Origin: Pieris napi
Taxonomy: Eukaryota; Arthropoda; Insecta; Lepidoptera; Pieridae
Direction of reading: 5' to 3'
Length of the DNA: 64,000 bases
Assembly: GCF_905475465.1 (NCBI RefSeq)
Contig: NC_062249.1
Span: 8,816,501 to 8,880,500 of the forward strand
In this document: positions 37,601 to 49,700 of the stretch, in pieces
Layout of the letters: every line of letters starts with the position of its first letter
Position numbering within the stretch: the stretch's first letter is position 1
Notes under the pieces: generated by a model
What the model was told of the DNA's origin: nothing
The model's input: the letters and a program-made list of their open reading frames with translations, nothing else
The model's database searches: none
Made by a program: the position numbers and the translations under genes

Positions 37601-38145
37601 ATTCGTATCTCAAGCCATAATATCCTCGCGAACTTGTAAACAACTTTATAAGGAAAACATGGTTTGGTCTTGATACTAGATTAAGGTTATAGACGTTCTA
37701 GAAACCAGGCCAATGACTGCGTTATAATCTCTCCGCATCACAAAATTTTTGAAATACCACAAAAAATTAGTAGTATTTTTATCGAATAAGTGTCATTCTT
37801 GTAATTCTTGTCTATTGTTGTACTTTTTTTACTAGATACCCAATTAAAGTAAAAGTTACTAGTTTTTCTCATGTACGTGAATGTTGTAATGCTCATAAGA
37901 TATATGTAAACCGTTAATTGAAACCTTTTGTTTAGTAAAAGTGTACATTCATTTTAAGTGTTCTAATTTCTAAGATACATTTTTAATATATTTAGGTTAC
38001 AACACTCTTAACCTACATAATAATAATTGAAAATCGATAAGTAGAAAACAATTATTATTTGTATGATGATAAATTATTTTATTGTATTTTTCCAGCATGC
38101 GCAAAACTCTGGCTTTAACCGCGGGTTACTTTAATAAGGTTTAGG

Positions 38146-38196
38146 AACCTAGTTGGCCTAGTGGCTTCGATCCCCGGCTTTGCATAGCAAACAGTA
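38146..38196 (+). mobile_element. SINE head fragment
   Basis: GTTGGCCTAGTGGCTTCGAT and CCCCGGCTTTGCA join the A-box and B-box parts directly, with about 20 bases between them deleted; the SINE body is absent. A further weak trace (GTGGCCTAGTTGGTGCAAA) is at about 40151. Confidence 0.6.
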
Positions 38197-39295
38197 CTAT
38201 ATTAAATATTTGGTAGATGAGACAGTACTGAAAAAAATTCTGTGCTTTAGATAATTGGCTTGCAGAAATATAAATATTTAACTTTCGGCTTTATGACCAC
38301 AATAGCCAGTTTTGGTGACGATTTAGGGGTTTGTAGACAGAAAATTTTAAACCTATTTTGTTTTATTATATATTTTTTTATAAATTAAGCTCAAGTAAAG
38401 AGTAGGCAGCATTAAATTAAATAAATATTTTGATTAATAATTAAAAGAGTAATATTATGGAGTTTATTGCTATAATGTAATTTCCTGTAGTAAGCAGAAA
38501 ATAAAACATTGAATCTTTTCATGGACAAACATTAAAAAAATTAGCAAGAAAAAATAGGCCGCGTACAATTCTGACTAGAGTTCCGTACTACAAAGGCATT
38601 TATCCGAGGTTCGCAGCCATTTAAATTCCACCTCAACTAGTTTCTAAAAATATATAGAACAAGAGATATCACGGTGACCCATTTCGCAAACTTTTGGCCC
38701 GAAGCATCTCATTTCAATTGTAGGCCGTTGTATTTGCAAGGGGAATGTACTCTTATTGAAAGGAGATATAACACAATTTCGTGTAGCAAGCCAAGGGCCG
38801 ATCTCGAAGAGTACTTGTAGACATTTTCCATGTATTGTAAACCCTCACAACATTTCTAATTCAATTTCTGCAGCGACAATGCTGTCATCTGCTTCTTTTT
38901 ATTGTATTTGAACCCTCACTGAATTATGGAAAGTATTTTTCGTAAATATTGGGGATTCTTAAGTGTGGCAATACTGAGTGAGTCTGTGGGAACGCGGCTC
39001 AGAATATTTTATGATTTGTATCATTGCCGGTTACTTTAATTAATTATTTATTTAATTACTCGTATAGACAACAGGTGTGGGTAAATTCACTTTTTATAGA
39101 AAATGTACGGCTGGCAGCTATTGTGATTGATATTTTTTATAAGAGAGAATATTTCATTAAAATAAAGGTCTTCTTCGTTGGTATTTATTTTCATTTGTAT
39201 CACTAGTCAAAGATTGCCTGTTATTATGTTTTTTATTGAATTTTTTTTTCAATTACTCAAATCCTATCGTGTTGTATTACGAAGTGCCATAGATA

Positions 39296-39480
39296 TATAT
39301 AATAAACTTGGCGATCAAAAAGAGCGGCGGAGAGTTTATTGCCAGTTCTTCACTTCCGTTCTACGCCCTTGATTTGAGAACTGGCAGTACATGTTAAATT
39401 ATAAGCATTTAATGTATATTTCTTTTTTGACGTTCATAAGTGTACATTGTGTTACCTATATGAATAAATGATTTTTTACT
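39296..39480 (+). repeat. Retrotransposon 3' tail, family A, copy 4
   Basis: AAGAGCGGCGGAGAGTTTAT, TACGCCCTTGATTTGAGAAC and ATGAATAAATGATTTTTTAC identify it; 5'-truncated compared with the copy at 41620. Confidence 0.7.
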
Positions 39481-40275
39481 TTTATAAAATTGTAGTTGCC
39501 TTGTTTGGTGAAAATTAGTTAAAACAAGTAGACCAATAGACAATATAAATAAAATTTAACTTATTTATTTATAACGCACCTAAATAAACAATACAGTAAT
39601 TACTCGCTGTATTTATTTACCTTTATTCGAGGCAAAAATTCTGCGAACATTGAAATGATAAGTCACATTAATTTGCGCCCAAAAATAACAGCTAACGAAA
39701 AGCAGACAGCCAGTGTTCTTTGTGTAGCGTCGCGTCAGTTGTTTACATAAACCTGTCGGCGTTTACATAATTCCAGCGAACTCGGCAAACGTGCGATTTC
39801 ATACATTTTTAATCCAACACGATTCTTGAACATAAACACTTCATTTGATAGCTTTGAAATATGTTTAACATTAATGATATAACTCTATATCGGCAAGTAA
39901 TACGTAAGATTTCAATAAACACTATTTTGTTCAGAAATATTTGCGTCAATTTTTTCTGAATTACATCCTAATATAAAACTCAGATTAATTTTATCGTGGC
40001 GTTTAATAGTTTCGTTTAGTATGAAATATATCGTAGAGATGCTGATTCATGAATGTTCATTCATTTTAGTTTTTAATTATAGTTTTAAACTTTAAATTAC
40101 GGTATTAAGATTGCGTCAATATATCATGGTTAAATATGACATATCGGTTTGTGGCCTAGTTGGTGCAAACATATATATGAAAGTTTTGGGTCCATACTCG
40201 GCGAAATAATATTTGAGTCGAGTTGGAAATCTTAAGTCAATAAATAGAACGCAAATAGACGCAGAAGGGTATGCC

Positions 40276-40425
40276 AGGTCTTTAATAAAAATGGCGCAGA
40301 GTTTCTTACCAGTTCTCAGCTTTTACTGGAACTTGTAGTAATTTTTATTTAGATCTTCTTTTTTTAAATATTGACGTTCATAAGTGTACATAGTTGCCAA
40401 TATGAATAAATAAATTCTGATATTA
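40276..40425 (+). repeat. Retrotransposon 3' tail, family A, copy 5
   Basis: Diverged copy: AATGGCGCAGAGTTTCTTAC, GACGTTCATAAGTGTACAT and ATGAATAAATAAATTCTGA. Confidence 0.6.
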
Positions 40426-40782
40426 ATAACATGTATCTAAACTCATTTATACGAACAAATTATTACCAAATAACTATTATATATTATACATAATATAACT
40501 ATTGTAGATAATACTATTATATATATATATATTACTAACCTAAACTCATGTCCGCATGCAACATATTTTTAATATTCAATTTAAAAGATTAATAATTTTC
40601 TGTTATTTTAAAATCTCGTTTAAATAAACGTACACAACCATATTTTATCTGTTTGAGAAATTATCACTCGGATTGCGTGATGAATCTCTCATGTTTTTGC
40701 GAGACTATAAGTGTTGATTAATTACCAATTCATGTTAAAAACATATTGGTTGTTTGTAAAGTAGGTTTACGATCGAGATGTT

Positions 40783-41115
40783 TACGTGATAACGTCTTAT
40801 TGGTGATATAAGTTTTTGGGAAGTAAGGAATTAATGAAGATAACAATTTTTTCAAATTTTAAATTACATCTATCGTTTTATTCACACTTTTGATGATAAA
40901 TTTCGGGTGTAAAATGACAAGTTTACTTATTCGACTATGATATACATTTTTCTTCATACATTCACGGAATGACTGGCAGCGCTCGAGATGAGACGGGAGA
41001 TCGGTCCGTCTCTCTCTCGTTATACCTGCGATCGCGCTCGTGAGGTTTTGGTGTGACACAAGTTTCTGAACATGTCACCCGACTAAAACGATTTTAAAGA
41101 CGTTATCACGTCAAA
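40783..41115. mobile_element. MITE with ACGTGATAACGTCTT ends
   Basis: ACGTGATAACGTCTTA at the left is mirrored by AAGACGTTATCACGT at the right (41098-41112). The interior (about 300 bp) has a CG-rich patch, including CTCGAGATGAGACGGGAG and CCTGCGATCGCGCTCGTGAG. There is no coding content; a reading frame across it is fortuitous. The target duplication is unclear. Confidence 0.7.
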
Positions 41116-41149
41116 ATATTATTTTTTGATTCATTTTTACTTTAATAAG

Positions 41150-41456
41150 TTATTTGGGTATGTAGTGTGGACTCAATTTCCGCACTTAGACGCATTTGGT
41201 CCGTTGTGCGTTAAGTCCTAGATAATTAAGCCCATCTAGCTCCAGAAGTTTCCTGGAAATTTCACAGGTTCACGAAGCGACCTCACTGCCCCGAGGATTT
41301 CTGTTCATTGGTAAGCCACAGCATTTCAGACTACGTGGATGACTGATTCCTCTGCGCTGAAACAGCCTCTGCACAAGGGACTATCTGTTGCGCCAAATGC
41401 AAAGAGATGTTTGTCAAGACAGTGACCCGTAATTGTCCCTATCGTTGAAAAGACAC
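41150..41456 (-). pseudogene. Non-LTR retrotransposon ORF2, C-terminal remnant
   Basis: Reading on the minus strand gives TIGTITGHCLDKHLFAFGAT, then DSPLCRGCFSAEESVIHVV, stop, and NAVAYQ, stop, TEILGAVRSLREPVKF. The C..C...H zinc-knuckle-like end following an RNase H domain ('TGHC L.KH') is characteristic of Jockey- or R1/I-type ORF2 proteins. Several stops are present and the upstream RT is missing. It is an inactive fragment. Confidence 0.7.
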
Positions 41457-41619
41457 ATTATTTCCTTTGTATTATTAGTCATTGTCATAGTAAGCTTCTA
41501 TGCCAATCCAGAACAATTGTCCGGTACTCCAACCAGATTGGTTATATCTTACTAAGCTACTAGTTGCTTAGCGTCGAAGTATTTTTCTTTTTCTCATTAG
41601 TATAGATGATTACTTAAAG

Positions 41620-41855
41620 ATGTCATGTGGAACATGGTGTAATTATTGCAGCTCCTTACAAACATTTTGTAAAACAAAGCTTATAAAGAGTGGCGCAGAG
41701 TTCATTGCTATCTTCTCGTCCGTTCTGCGCCCTTGATTTGAGAACTGGCAGTAAATTTAAATTAGAAGCATTTAATATCTATTTCTTAATTGACAATCAT
41801 AAGTGTATATTGTTACCTAAATGAATAAATCATTTTGAATTTGATATTTCTGCCC
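41620..41855 (+). repeat. Retrotransposon 3' tail, family A, copy 6
   Basis: GATGTCATGTGGAACATGGT, AGAACTGGCAGTAAATTTA and ATGAATAAATCATTTTGA mark a nearly complete copy. Confidence 0.7.
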
Positions 41856-42619
41856 CATTGGTAATTTACGGGACTTGAAAATTGAATTTTTACTCTGTTA
41901 ATTTAGTGTAGCATTCAGTTGGATTTTCGAAACCTTTTTGCCGTCGGGTAAACATGAACATCACATTTCATTGACCCAGAAAAAGAACATGGAAAAAGTG
42001 AATTAACAAAATTTCTCTCGTAAAAAGCGTAAAGCGATTGTGTCGAGCCGACATTTCCTGACGTTTCTCACAAAGAAAATGCTATCTACCCTGAGGCTCA
42101 TCTTCAAGCTAATACGTACTTTAAATTAAGGCATTAGGCTTGTTTATTGTATAAAACGTTAAATTTGCATATTGTATCTTCTTTTGGAACATCAAAGACG
42201 TGCAGTCTTTGTAGTATATGAGAAAAGGTTTTGGTAATTAATTAGGCAGTGCATCGTGATACTTTCGAAAAATAATTAGCATTTTTGCTTAGTGTCGTAT
42301 TTGACAGCCCAACTGCTAATACAATAGGAATGTAGGGTCAGCAAAGATTTTTTACATTTATATAAATATCTATTTCTATTTAAACTTACGCGTAAAATGT
42401 TAATGGCAACGTTGATTATGAAAAATTTGACTTAACGTCATCGAAATGACACCGCTACTCAATCAATATAAACATATTGTTTGTATACTTGTATAATCCA
42501 ATTAGAAACTTTAATCATTCATACAAAACGATTGCCTGTTTTTAACGACAATTTTTATAGTAAATAAAATATTGTAAAACATTAACTGTGTGTTGGAATA
42601 TAAATTGAAGTAAAACTGA

Positions 42620-43857
42620 ATGGATTTCGATTTAAGTAAGTTTTAGTTATATTTTTGATGTGATGAATCTAAGATTTATTTACCATTTTATTATTCACAG
42701 CCAAGGAACCATTACCGGACATCCCTGGAATTGATCTTTCAAATTATGTACGTGATCCATATTCATACAACCCTGTCGTATACATACATAAAAAGTTAGT
42801 ACCTTATACTGTTGAAAACCCTAAATTGACCACTACATCAGATAAATGCTTACAATTCAATCATGAAGAACATGAATCTGTGTATAGAACTAAGCTGATA
42901 AATCCCAATAAAGATCCACTCGTCGAACAAACCATTAAATTCGCCAAGGACCTGATTCCTTTAACGATACCTCCAAACACCGATGCCTCCCCCGATCCTC
43001 TTTATTTAATAAAAACAAAAAAATGCCAGAAAAGAAAGAAAACTGAATGCAATTGTGACCAAGAAACTAATGCAACATACCAAAAAACAAAAGACGTAAC
43101 AGATCTTTCCAAATCTCGTAATTTATGTAGCGGCCGTGAATCACTCAGCCGTTCATCAAATAACAACACTTTAGATGACATACAAGAAAACAGATCTTTA
43201 AATTGCTCATCATCTGACTTATCAGAAAAAAGAAACGTAAAAAGGGAAAAATTCTTACATAAATGTAAACAAAACGATGTCCAAATGATTGCTTCAGAAT
43301 CGTTTGAAGCTTTAGCAGAAAATTTAAATTCCACCGGCGATGCTAAGATAAAAATACATCTTATGAATGAGAAAGACAAAAGCCTGCTCTGTGAAAGTAT
43401 AAAAACGCCAGTGATTAAAGCCATACGAGAATGCATACAAGAGATACATAATACAGACGCAACAAACTTTGGTTGGCAAAATATGGTCGAGAATACATCG
43501 CAAAAAGTTGAAATCATTTTAGAGAAATTAGAAAAGATAGAGAAAAAATTGGAATCTTTTAATGACGGTGCTAAGATGCCTAGAATATCGAAATTGGAAG
43601 AGTTGGAACAAGATGTAATAACAAGGGATAGCACATCTGAAGAGGAATTGGTACAAATACATCTAGCAAGAAAAACGAAAAGCAAGCTAGTTAGAACTTT
43701 AAGTCCAAATCAAGAAGAAATAGAGGAAGGTAGTAGTAGAAAGATGGATCGTGGAGAGTTACCTAGTTGTTTTCAGTCTTCGTCTCAATTAAATATTAGA
43801 CCTGAAAATCCTAGCCGCCTTCCAGCACGATTTTGTTGGACTGACGTTGGTAAATAG
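42620..43857 (+). CDS. Nested two-exon gene, lysine/serine-rich coiled-coil protein of unknown family
   Basis: Exon 1 is 42620-42635 (ATG plus 13 nt, donor A|GTAAGT). A 65-bp intron follows, with acceptor TTATTCACAG, and exon 2 runs 42701-43857 to a TAG. Joined, they give exactly 391 codons. The start reads MDFDLTKEPLPDIPGIDLSN and then a Tyr/Pro-rich stretch. Residues about 110-190 are hydrophilic, with many Lys, Ser and Asn and a Cys-Asn-Cys. About residues 270-315 have heptad-like Leu/Ile spacing and high Lys/Glu content (KVEIILEKLEKIEKKLES), a probable coiled coil. There is no signal peptide or membrane segment. The gene lies inside the 35-kb intron of the exchanger on the opposite strand. 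I do not recognise the family. The reading frame is far longer than chance allows in this AT-rich DNA, and the splice fits perfectly. A GTAAAT at 43850 just before the stop could be a donor leading to a longer isoform. Confidence 0.8.
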
Positions 43858-45397
43858 TTTTATACTTAATTTAATTTGAAGTATGTTTTATTTTGATGAT
43901 ATTTAGATTAACATGACGTTGTAACGGTGTATGAAATACATTTACTAATATTTTATTATTTTTTCGGAAAACCCATTCTATAATCCATAGAAGTAATTGT
44001 TATTTAAAAACCTAGGTAAAGGTTGTATTAATTTTTATTGAAAAGGCTTAATTTTTTACCAATTTTATTGATAAAGATCCTAACTGGGTCACGAAAAACA
44101 GCAAACTTATTGTAAATTTCTTATTAAAATACAAAAAAGTTAAATAATGTATCACTTACTATAAACAGTATTTAAAAAAACTGAAACGTTCCTATCATAT
44201 CTATATACTTGTACAAAACCTTTGTGAATGTTTGGCATCGCACGGCCATCCATCAATAGATATTATTTCAAAGCATTCCAGATATTCTATCAATTCCATT
44301 CACAGATCTATCAATTTTAAGAAGACCTAAACTGAATGTTATAAATAACTGGAATATTTTCATACTATTATATTAAAGGCTGATAACCTCTTTGAAAACA
44401 TTTATCAGATTAAGGTTATGCAGATTTTAAATGGTTTTCATTGATATTGTAAGTAAACGTAGTTTTATACATATACATCATTGCATACAAAAGCCAAGTG
44501 ATTTAACAAACTATTATTTTCTTAGATGTCATTTGATAAGTCATGCATAGTTTCATTTTTCACCCTGGTCCGGGGAAACAAACATTTCTATAAGAAAGAC
44601 AATTTTGAAAGAAGATAACTTTTGCCTCAAGCCTCCGAGCTCTTTTACTAATCATATTATTTTTACAACTTTGAAACATATTTTTAAACAATACATATAT
44701 TTCTCGCACATTAAGCACTTACATTCACTACAAGCTCTTTGTTTTATCCCTTTCATTTCCACAATGATGGAAAGAGACAGTCCGGTATGCTACCCAAATG
44801 GACTACACAATGTGAGAAGTTACGAGTCATCCCTTTCATACGATGTGATTAATTTTCCCTCGCTAAATCCACTAAGTAATTTGGAGCGCTCCCGGTTTGG
44901 GAGTATGATTGATTCCCTAATCAAATTCTTAGATAGGATAAAAGTAATTTTAAATAAGGTATAAGTCCTGATAAATATGAAACGTCGTAGAGCGAAAACT
45001 AACTTATTATTTGATTAAATACATGTATTAAAACCTATTTGAAACATTTTAAGCTCTATATCTAATTCCTTTATTAAGAAATATTTTCTTAGATAAAATA
45101 TGTGATATATTGAGGCTCTTGAAATCTCCATAATAATGTAACATATTTTAGTAATATTTTATTTAAGACATAAAATTACGGTTTACCTATATTTGGATGA
45201 GTTTGCACTCGTTAAAAACAAGCAGAGGTTGAGGTATAAGGTATATATGATTAGTGATATTCCTAAATGGTTTATTATATTTTATGTATAATCTTATATA
45301 TTTTACGCACTATTTTAACAAAATGCACACTTACATTTTATACAAATCGCGTGTTTATAAGCAGCTTTATGAGGGAACCAGTTGAAATAAAATAAAA

Positions 45398-45560
45398 AAA
45401 AAGTTTATTACGGAACATAAGATACATGTATCACTTATTCCCACGTCATTAAATTTGAATTTGTAGGCATCCCTACTCATCGGCAAAGAACACAGAGGGT
45501 ATAGGCCGAGAGAAAAAGCCGGCGTAAAAAACTCTCGGTACTCTTTTAGAATAGGAAATC
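45398..45560 (-). repeat. Retrotransposon 3' tail, family B, minus copy
   Basis: Reverse complement of 6175-6345 with only a few differences (ACATAAGATACATGTATCAC, GGCATCCCTACTCATCGGCA, GCCGGCGTAAAAAACTCTCG). It begins with a run of A/T at its 3' end. Confidence 0.7.
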
Positions 45561-46064
45561 AAGTTGGTAGTTGTGTAAGGCCTAATACAGAACAAAACCT
45601 CATTACGAACAACACGCCTAAGTTCATGACCAATTATATGAAATATTAAATAACCTGTTTATTGGGCATTCGTTTTAGTCAAATCGAAACCGCGATAACA
45701 AAAATTGGGTATGCCGAGCCCATAACGCTCACTGAACTGACGTGATTATGATCTATGACTTATTATTAAAGAAATAACTGGTGGAAAACTATACTGAATT
45801 TTTCCTCAATTTAAGGTAGGTTTTTAAGTATATAATAATATTTTGTTGTTTGACTAATACCCTAGTTTTCTAGTTTAGGTTATTATGATTATTTATTTCT
45901 CGATAAATAGGGTTTTTGAGGGCTGTTCTTGTGTTCTCTATTGATCATGAATATTATATGTTTTAACATTGGTAAACAACGACTGTTCTGCTTGAGATTC
46001 AATAATAATAGTTTTCTTGTAAAAATACATTGTTACTGTTAATTTCAATAATATTTTTTTTACT

Positions 46065-46230
46065 TTTAACCCAATTTTTTTTGTTTTTATTTTTTTATGA
46101 TACAGCAAACAATACATACAATTTACACCCCTCTACGATCAACCCCTATTTTTTACTATTGTAAATAGTTTTTTTTATTCAACTAAAAAATGTTTCCTAG
46201 AAATAATATACATGGCAAAACAACGTGTGT
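46065..46230 (-). repeat. Retrotransposon tail, family C, copy 3 (fragment)
   Basis: Complement of the first part of the copy at 27480: CCCCTCTACGATCAACCCCT, AAAAATGTTTCCTAGAAATA and CATGGCAAAACAACG. Confidence 0.65.
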
Positions 46231-46470
46231 GTATGTGGTTAGCTAGTTTTTTTTATAAAAATATTTTTCCAGTTTTTCATTATTTGTGCAAGTCAAGTTC
46301 ATTACTATACATTAACTGTATAGTTCTTATGCTTAAGCTAATGAAAAAATTCCTTTACAAGTGAACTATGTTCTGATTTAAAAAAAAATATTTAAATCCG
46401 TACTCTAACGTGTTAACTGGGTTGGAAAATGTTTAAGCGAAAATCGCTTAACGAAGTCCGAACTTCAGTA

Positions 46471-46740
46471 CAGCCCTGCGATTCTGTAACTCACTGTTAA
46501 TCCGTGAGTCCACTACGCAGTAACAGCGCTCCCTTCGTCACTGACGTAATTTTTGAAATCTCATGGTATTCTGTTAAGAAATTTTACATTACGTCTTGAT
46601 AAGTGGAGGTAGGTAACCTAGTGAGTTGTTGTCTATTAATATCGTGACAATTGACTCATTTTATTTTATAAAAAGAGTTAATTGTCAAAATTTTCATCAT
46701 ACATAAACAAAATATTTTTAATAAAACAAAATAGAGAACA
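46471..46740. mobile_element. Detached end of the giant palindromic element
   Basis: Opens with CAG and the family tip CCCTGCGATTCTGTAACTCA at 46474. From 46508 it is the reverse complement of the spacer and inner arm of the giant palindrome (about 49940-50163), starting GCAGTAACAGCGCTCCC and running to AAATATTTTTAATAAAACAA. It therefore looks like the true second end of the ancestral element, stranded 50 bases left of the palindrome. Confidence 0.75.
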
Positions 46741-46792
46741 AAATGGTCGACGTTTGAAATAAAATTAATAATATTAAAAAAAAGATAAACTG

Positions 46793-49700
46793 CCCTGCTA
46801 TTCTGTAACTCGCTTCACACACTCTCAGCGCTGAGTTTTGCTGTCAAATCGTTCGTTTCGGTGTCATGTTACAATTTGGTATTCTGTTAAACAATAACCG
46901 CGACAAAAGCGCCGCTCAAATGAGATTGTTCAAATTTGGAACTAAAATTTGGCACTGCTACACTTACGCTCCAAAGTGGTTGGTATTTGGTATTCTGATA
47001 ATGCCATTTGACATCTCAACTCATTTAAATGTTCATTTTGTACGTCAAATTAAAAGTTGCTCTTCCCTCGCTGAAATCGTCATTTACCAGTGAGTTAGCC
47101 ATTTTTAGCGAAGTTAAAACTTGTTTTATGTGAAAATATTCTAACATAGGACAATCTATATGTATCTTGGGGTATGTTTATAAAATAATATTTATAATAC
47201 AGCATTATTTTACGAAAAAATTATATATATAAACATTAAGCTTCGTGAAATAGAACTTTGTTATTGTTACAGAAGGCCCGTTTCCACTTTAAAAGTTTAA
47301 ACCTCTATTTCAAGAAATAAATGATGTAAACCACTAAAAAATTCTTAATATAATATCTATAGATGGCGAAGAAAATGTAGGCACGAAACGACCAATTGAT
47401 TTCTCGGCGTTGGTTACTATCGCTCTTTTCCAATACTCAAGAAATTATATGATGTTGACGAAACCTAGAACATATGCTGCTGAGATGAACGAAGAGTCTA
47501 GTAAATAGATGATCTAAGGTAAACATTTTGATTATTTTAGCATTAAAAATATAAAAATCTTGTCTCCAGCAGAGATAAGTCGAACAGAAAACGATAAATA
47601 TGTTAAGATAGGTAAATTTTGTAATATATTTGTATTTTTCTACTATACTAAAATTATAAATCTAATAATTTCAGAGATCCCCAAATGTTCAAAATTCCTG
47701 ATAGAAAAATACATTCTGCCTTTGAAGATGAAGAATATTACATTTGTATCATACAACAAGGCCCCTGGATATAAAAAGACACAATAGTGCAGACATTTTC
47801 AAATTATTGAATTTCGACTACTTATCCTTCAATTTATAATAAATGATAACACAGTACAATTTCGGTTCCTATATTTTTATAAAATATATTGATATAACAT
47901 TAAGGTTTTGGATAAAAACATTATTCTGCTTTACACAAGTATGAAATACCATCATTACATACATGATGGTTTAAGTACTTATTAAGCTTTTTTAAATTTA
48001 TCGTTCATAACTATTACTTTTTACAAACTAATTAGAAAATATATTAAAATAAATATATTTGTCTACAAAATAAAGTAGATGTTATTGATTAGCTCTATGT
48101 GAGGCTGGGTTTTAATTAGTTTTTATTATACTTAAGTTTGTTTTACTGAAAGTTATTTTGTAGTGTGTTAAAAGTTTACTATAATCATTAAATTAAATGT
48201 TTAAGTTATTATATTGTTCTTTTATTCACCTATAAAGTAACATGGCTTATATATTTTTCATTTCGGCTTAGCTATGTATTTAACTCGGTTACTACGTTTT
48301 CTATAGGCAGTCATTAAATAAGTGGTAGATTTAATTAATCATTTTATTAATATAATATTATTAGATACAAAAAAAAATATTATGAAGTACACAATTATCT
48401 TAAACACGGTAATACAATTTTTCATATAAAAATCATAGTTGTCCAAACTGCATTCAAAATAGATTAGTGGTCTCGGTTTAATATCTCTTCTTAACATTTC
48501 AATAATTGGTCATTTTCTTCCTCATTCTTGACAACTACCACTGATGGCTGTAATACAATGATTATCTGTTAAAATTGTAAATAGGGAAATGTGGTAGGTC
48601 ACTGTACTGACACAATAATATTGCATAGCAATTTAATTATTGTAAAGTTAAGGTAAATAATAAAAAAACTTGCATAAAACACACAAAAACTTATATATGG
48701 GATATCTTTGTATTTCTAAGTAAAGTATCTTAAAAACATGTTTGATAATATTATAACTAAGCCAAATATTATTAAAAGTTTTATGGTAACAAGGCTTAGT
48801 AATTTCGCACAGTATTTGATTCAGTACTATGAATAAAAAAAATCTTGAGCAAACCTATATTTAGACTCAAAAATCCAAATCCAAGTATGTACTTTAAAAA
48901 CAATTATTTATTAATGAAACAAATCCAAGACCCATAAAGGGTATGTTTAGTTTTAAAGTGTAGTCAGCAGCAATAACTATCTTTTGATTGCTTCATTAAA
49001 TAAGTTATGGCTATGTTGTTTCCAACATTTAAAATTAACGTTGATCACTCTAAATGGTATGAATTTGAGCAATTGAAAGCTTATATATTTGATCCAACAT
49101 ACCTAACATGATTATTTATACTTGTATTCTGAAATCTGAACAATTAAATTAAATTCAACTTCATCAGTTAAAATTAATACTTCTTATATTTCATGAATGG
49201 AATTTGAAGTTAGGAAACCTAAAAATATTTTTTTATTTGACATTTTTAACCAATAATTTCATTATTCTTTACAATGTCGCTTCGATTTAACCTATTACAT
49301 TTGACTTCAAATTTGCCATCAAACAAACAAACTTTGTTAACTGTTTTACTAGACACTACTTATTCCTATTTATTTACTATGATAGTTATTATATTCCTAA
49401 AATAGTTTTAATAGAATTCAGTTTTTATGAGTGTTAGTAAAAACATAGGTAATATTGTTGTTGTGTGTTTGACCTCTGAATCACTTAAAAAGGTTGCAAT
49501 AGTAGTTTCATGGCATCTAAAAAGTACCAACACTTGCACTTACACAAATGAATAAATATATAAACACTAATTTTTCTTTTTTATAGATAGGTACCCTTTT
49601 ATTTTATAATTACTCAACAAAATATTATCTGAAAACATTGGTATTAACCTTGGTTACCTTTAGTAACATTTTGAAAATTTAAAACACCTATCCATCCTGT

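Noticed and set aside
43002..43685. 227-codon open frame on the minus strand
   Set aside because: Antisense shadow of the nested coiled-coil gene, whose plus-strand frame has matching splice signals.
46866..47093. 75-codon frame near the left tip of the giant palindrome
   Set aside because: Starts in terminal-repeat sequence and is only partly present in the other arm; probably non-coding.
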